Below are positions 6,852 through 8,793 of a DNA stretch of 8,793 nucleotides, in pieces. Source of the DNA: Acidobacteriota bacterium (lineage in GTDB: Bacteria > Acidobacteriota > Terriglobia > Terriglobales > Acidobacteriaceae). Each line of letters begins with the position of its first letter. Positions within the stretch are counted from its first letter, which is position 1. Position numbers and translations under genes: made by a program. The DNA lies in contig JAEZPW010000245.1 in assembly GCA_023441255.1 (NCBI GenBank), positions 1 through 8,793 on the forward strand, read 5' to 3'. The notes under the pieces are model-generated. The model was not told the origin of the DNA. It made no database searches and saw only the letters and a list, made by a program, of their open reading frames with translations.

Positions 6852-7208
6852 TCAGCAGTTCGGGGGCGGAGGTCTCGTGAAAGGCAACTCGCGCCAAGTT
6901 TCACGAACAATCACGGCCTCAGGTAGGCTGACTGCCGGTTCGATTGGCAAGTCGTCGGATAGCAAGCGGCTTACGCCCGGCATGAACGCCGTTTGCCAGG
7001 CAGGCAGAAAGCGGACTAGCTGGGCAGGGCAGCGTGGGCCCGTGAAGATTGCGCCAGTTTTCTCGGTGGTAACGTGTACGGCGGCGCAGGAATGTTTGCC
7101 ACCAGGGCGGCAGCAGGCGGGTACACTCTCGAATGCTCCACCCCATGCGGACAAAAGCGGCATGGCGAGCAGCACTGCGACGGCGATGTGTGCCGAGGCC
7201 CGACGCAC
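6852..7208 (-). CDS. Small exported Cys/His protein, unknown family
   Basis: 118 aa from a GTG at 7208; an in-frame TGA lies about 30 nt upstream, so there is little room for another start, although the RBS is weak. Residues 1-25 are a clear signal peptide (basic MRRASAH, then IAVAVLLAMPLLSAWGGA). The mature part opens with a compact metal-site-like cluster, C32-C33-RPGGK-H39-S-C41, followed by H45, then C60-P, and a final C118 after PPPP. Mature size is about 93 residues with no further membrane segment, so it is probably periplasmic. It sits 131 bp after nikR and 62 bp before the TonB receptor, all on the minus strand. A role as a periplasmic metal (nickel) carrier or an accessory of the receptor is inferred from the Cys/His content and neighbours only. 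I do not recognise the family. Confidence 0.75.
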   Translation of the reverse strand: MRRASAHIAVAVLLAMPLLSAWGGAFESVPACCRPGGKHSCAAVHVTTEKTGAIFTGPRCPAQLVRFLPAWQTAFMPGVSRLLSDDLPIEPAVSLPEAVIVRETWRELPFTRPPPPNC

Positions 7209-7339
7209 TTTAAGGAACGCCCCCGTGTGCCCCTGGCTTCAAACCGAAGCACGCGTCATTAGAGTTGAGGGTGATGCAGGAAGTTACAAAGAAGATGTCA
7301 GAGGTGTGCGCGCGTCAACCCTCGCGTGTGCGGCGCCCG

Positions 7340-7759
7340 TTAGTGGCGTCTCTTTGTACCGTTCGAGGTCACAACCAGCTTGCCGTGCTTTACCCCTCGA
7401 GTGCTCAACATACTCTCCGCGAGTTGCTTAATCTCACCACTCCGCCCCTTCATGATGACTACTTCAAGACAATTGCTGTGGTCGAGGTGCACGTGGGTGG
7501 CGGCAAGCACTTTTCCGTGTGCATGATGTTGCAGTCCTATGAGTTCGTCTGCGAGCTTTGGACGGTGATGATCGTAGACCATGGTGAGCGTACCGACGAT
7601 CACGCGATTATGCGCCGTGTCGTCCGCCACCAGTGACTCCCGAATCAGATCGCGTATCGCTTCCGACCGGTTCTTGTACCCCTTGGCTGCGATCACCTTG
7701 TCGAACTGGTCCAGTAATTCGCCTTCCAGGGAAACGCCGGTCCGGACTAATCTCGGCAT
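7340..7759 (-). CDS. nikR: Nickel-responsive ribbon-helix-helix regulator NikR
   Basis: 139 aa from the ATG at 7759, supported by AGGAGG (7767-7772, minus strand) 7 nt upstream; an 8-codon extension is possible but has no signal. NikR is a tetrameric repressor that binds DNA when loaded with Ni(II). The N-terminal ribbon-helix-helix is about residues 4-45 (VRTGVSLEGELLDQFD, then KNRSEAIRDLIRESL). The C-terminal ACT-like domain carries the high-affinity site H78, H89, H91 and C97 (ATHVHLDHSNCLEVV), equivalent to E. coli H76/H87/H89/C95 by alignment. Aligning VSLEGELL with the E. coli ITLDDDLL puts R6, G8 and S10 at the DNA-contacting strand positions, where E. coli has Arg-Thr-Thr. There are also five arm residues ahead of R6. 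It is divergent from nikM across a perfect inverted repeat, the likely operator, and leads the operon with the exported protein and TonB receptor. Confidence 0.95.
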   Translation of the reverse strand: MPRLVRTGVSLEGELLDQFDKVIAAKGYKNRSEAIRDLIRESLVADDTAHNRVIVGTLTMVYDHHRPKLADELIGLQHHAHGKVLAATHVHLDHSNCLEVVIMKGRSGEIKQLAESMLSTRGVKHGKLVVTSNGTKRRH

Positions 7760-7766
7760 CGCTGTT

Positions 7767-7772
7767 CCTCCT
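7767..7772 (-). promoter_or_regulatory. Shine-Dalgarno of nikR
   Basis: AGGAGG on the minus strand, 7 nt before the ATG at 7759. It sets the NikR start at MPRLVRTG. Confidence 0.75.
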
Positions 7773-7792
7773 GCGGTTAGCATACAATGTGT

Positions 7793-7821
7793 TGTAACAC
7801 GAATCGCAGAAGCGTGTTACA
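7793..7821. promoter_or_regulatory. Probable NikR operator in divergent nikR/nikM promoter region
   Basis: TGTAACACG (7793-7801) and CGTGTTACA (7813-7821) form a perfect 9-bp inverted repeat with an 11-nt spacer (equivalently GTAACAC-N13-GTGTTAC). A further GTGTT (7789-7793) precedes the first arm and pairs with AACAC in it. The site lies 33 bp upstream of the nikR ATG and 37 bp upstream of the nikM ATG, placed to overlap both promoters. From memory, NikR proteins with an Arg-Gly-Ser strand (Geobacter uraniireducens) use GTGTTAC/GTAACAC half-sites, which matches the bases here. I am not certain that half-site order and spacing agree. I could not assign confident -35/-10 boxes. Confidence 0.75.
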
Positions 7822-7858
7822 GGAACGACTCTCGCAAACGCTGCAGCGGAAATTGACG

Positions 7859-8793
7859 ATGCACATACCAGACGGATACCTGAGCCCCGCTACTTGCGCA
7901 ACGCTATATGCGGCCGCCACCCCTTTCTGGTATGTGTCTTTGCAGCGGGCCAAAAGGGCACTCCACACCGGCACGATTCCACTTATCGCGCTGTTCGCCG
8001 CGTTCTGCTTCGTCGTAATGATGTTCAATCTCCCGCTGCCGGGTGGGACGACCGGCCACGCCCTCGGTGTCGCGGTTGCGGCCATCGTACTCGGTCCTTG
8101 GAACGCAATTCTTGCACTCTCGGTCGCACTGTTCATCCAGGCGGTCTTTTTCGGCGACGGAGGGATCACCGCCTTAGGCGCGAACTGTTTCAACATGGCG
8201 GTCTGCGGGTCCCTTGTTGCCTGGCTCGTATATCGGATTGCGTCGGGGAAGGCCTCCGCAGACTCTCGGCGGCACGTATTTGCAGCCGCAATCGCGGGCT
8301 ATACCGCCATCAACATTGCTGCTCTACTGGCGGCCATCGAGTTTGGTATACAGCCGATCTTTTTTCACGATGCGACTGGCGCTCCGCTTTACGCGCCTTA
8401 TCGGCTTGGAATCGCCATTCCGGCCATGATGATCGGTCACCTCACTTTCGCGGGCGGCGCCGAGGCGTTACTTTCAGCGGGAATCGTCGCCTTCATTCAG
8501 CGCACCAGTCCGGATTTGCTCCGCGCACGCGTTGCGGATGCGCACACCGAGATTACCCGCCGTCCCTGGCATCGCGCCCGCCACTTGTGGGCGACGCTTG
8601 CACTACTCTTGATCCTGACGCCACTCGGGGTGCTAGCCGTCGGAACGGCCTGGGGCGAGTGGTCGGCCGAAGATCTCGCCAATTCCGAAACCCGCCGCCA
8701 GATTGCCGCCTCATCACGGAATGAGTATCCCCCCGAAACTCCGCCGACCGGTTTGCAGCGGCTTTCCTCCGTCTGGACGGCACCGTTCCCTGA
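7859..8793 (+). CDS. nikM: NikM/CbiM-type ECF transporter substrate-specific subunit (partial at right edge)
   Basis: ATG at 7859; 311 codons are present and the frame is still open at the edge, so it is 3'-truncated by the window. It begins MHIPDGYLSP. Met1, His2 and His67 (GGTTGHALG) are the residues known to bind Ni(II) in the characterised NikM2, and all are in the right positions. Hydrophobic helices occur at about 40-58, 68-98, 104-126, 139-162, 182-213 and 243-262. The tail after residue 260 (LAVGTAWGEW, then GLQRLSSVWTAPFP) is the extracytoplasmic extension seen in long NikM/CbiM proteins with NikN-type fusion. This is the inner-membrane S-component that captures the metal and works with a NikQ/CbiQ T-component and NikO/CbiO ATPase, expected downstream. 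CbiM (cobalt) is the close alternative; the adjacent nikR favours nickel. RBS is weak (CGGA). Expression is likely repressed by NikR at 7793-7821. Confidence 0.92.
   Translation, partial: MHIPDGYLSPATCATLYAAATPFWYVSLQRAKRALHTGTIPLIALFAAFCFVVMMFNLPLPGGTTGHALGVAVAAIVLGPWNAILALSVALFIQAVFFGDGGITALGANCFNMAVCGSLVAWLVYRIASGKASADSRRHVFAAAIAGYTAINIAALLAAIEFGIQPIFFHDATGAPLYAPYRLGIAIPAMMIGHLTFAGGAEALLSAGIVAFIQRTSPDLLRARVADAHTEITRRPWHRARHLWATLALLLILTPLGVLAVGTAWGEWSAEDLANSETRRQIAASSRNEYPPETPPTGLQRLSSVWTAPFP

Noticed and set aside
7304..7332. GTGTGCG direct repeats (7304-7310 and 7326-7332) between nikR and the exported-protein gene
   Set aside because: Only two short G+C-rich copies, not resembling the NikR repeat; likely chance.
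7209..7339. Cobalamin or NiCo riboswitch before the receptor operon
   Set aside because: I found no B12-box-like sequence or recognisable multi-stem core in this 131-bp gap on the minus strand.
7894..8724. 276-aa + strand open frame within nikM
   Set aside because: It is an out-of-frame shadow of nikM; the nikM frame gives MHIPDGYLSP, His67 and clear membrane helices.

Overview
The window (8,793 bp, GC-rich by eye) looks like a chromosomal segment of an Acidobacteriota bacterium. I infer this from an Oar-like TonB-dependent receptor with an N-terminal carboxypeptidase-regulatory-type domain, a DUF6448 protein and frequent GTG/TTG starts. This is family-style recognition, not a search result. 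The taxon call is moderate confidence; the Gram-negative envelope is firm because of the TonB receptor.

Layout. (1) Bases 1-89 hold no gene, only an odd G-run/C-run hairpin. (2) Bases 90-1520 (+) carry a 56-aa zinc-ribbon-like microprotein followed by a soluble PAS histidine kinase. (3) Bases 1529-2161 (-) carry an exported DUF6448 protein that converges on the kinase with an 8-bp gap. (4) Bases 2445-3179 (+) carry a TrmJ-like SPOUT RNA methyltransferase that looks leaderless. (5) Bases 3312-4559 (+) carry a membrane-anchored metallophosphoesterase. (6) Bases 4585-7759 (-) carry, in transcription order, nikR, a small exported Cys/His protein and a TonB-dependent receptor. (7) From 7859 to the right edge (+) runs a divergent nikM/cbiM-type ECF transporter gene, cut by the window end.

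The most coherent system is the right half, a nickel-import locus spanning the whole envelope. The proposed parts are an outer-membrane TonB receptor for a nickel species, a small periplasmic Cys/His protein of unknown family, an inner-membrane ECF transporter (NikM, with the remaining subunits expected just past the edge), and NikR as the Ni-dependent repressor. A perfect 9-bp inverted repeat (TGTAACACG - 11 nt - CGTGTTACA) lies in the 99-bp divergent nikR/nikM interval and is the obvious NikR operator. The NikR DNA-contacting strand reads Arg-Gly-Ser at the key positions rather than the E. coli Arg-Thr-Thr, which fits an operator unlike the E. coli GTATGA type. The nickel assignment of the receptor and of the small protein is inference from context.

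The left half is ordinary chromosomal content. Its interesting details are the microprotein, the leaderless start of the methyltransferase, and a DUF6448 protein whose predicted mature N-terminus is a histidine.
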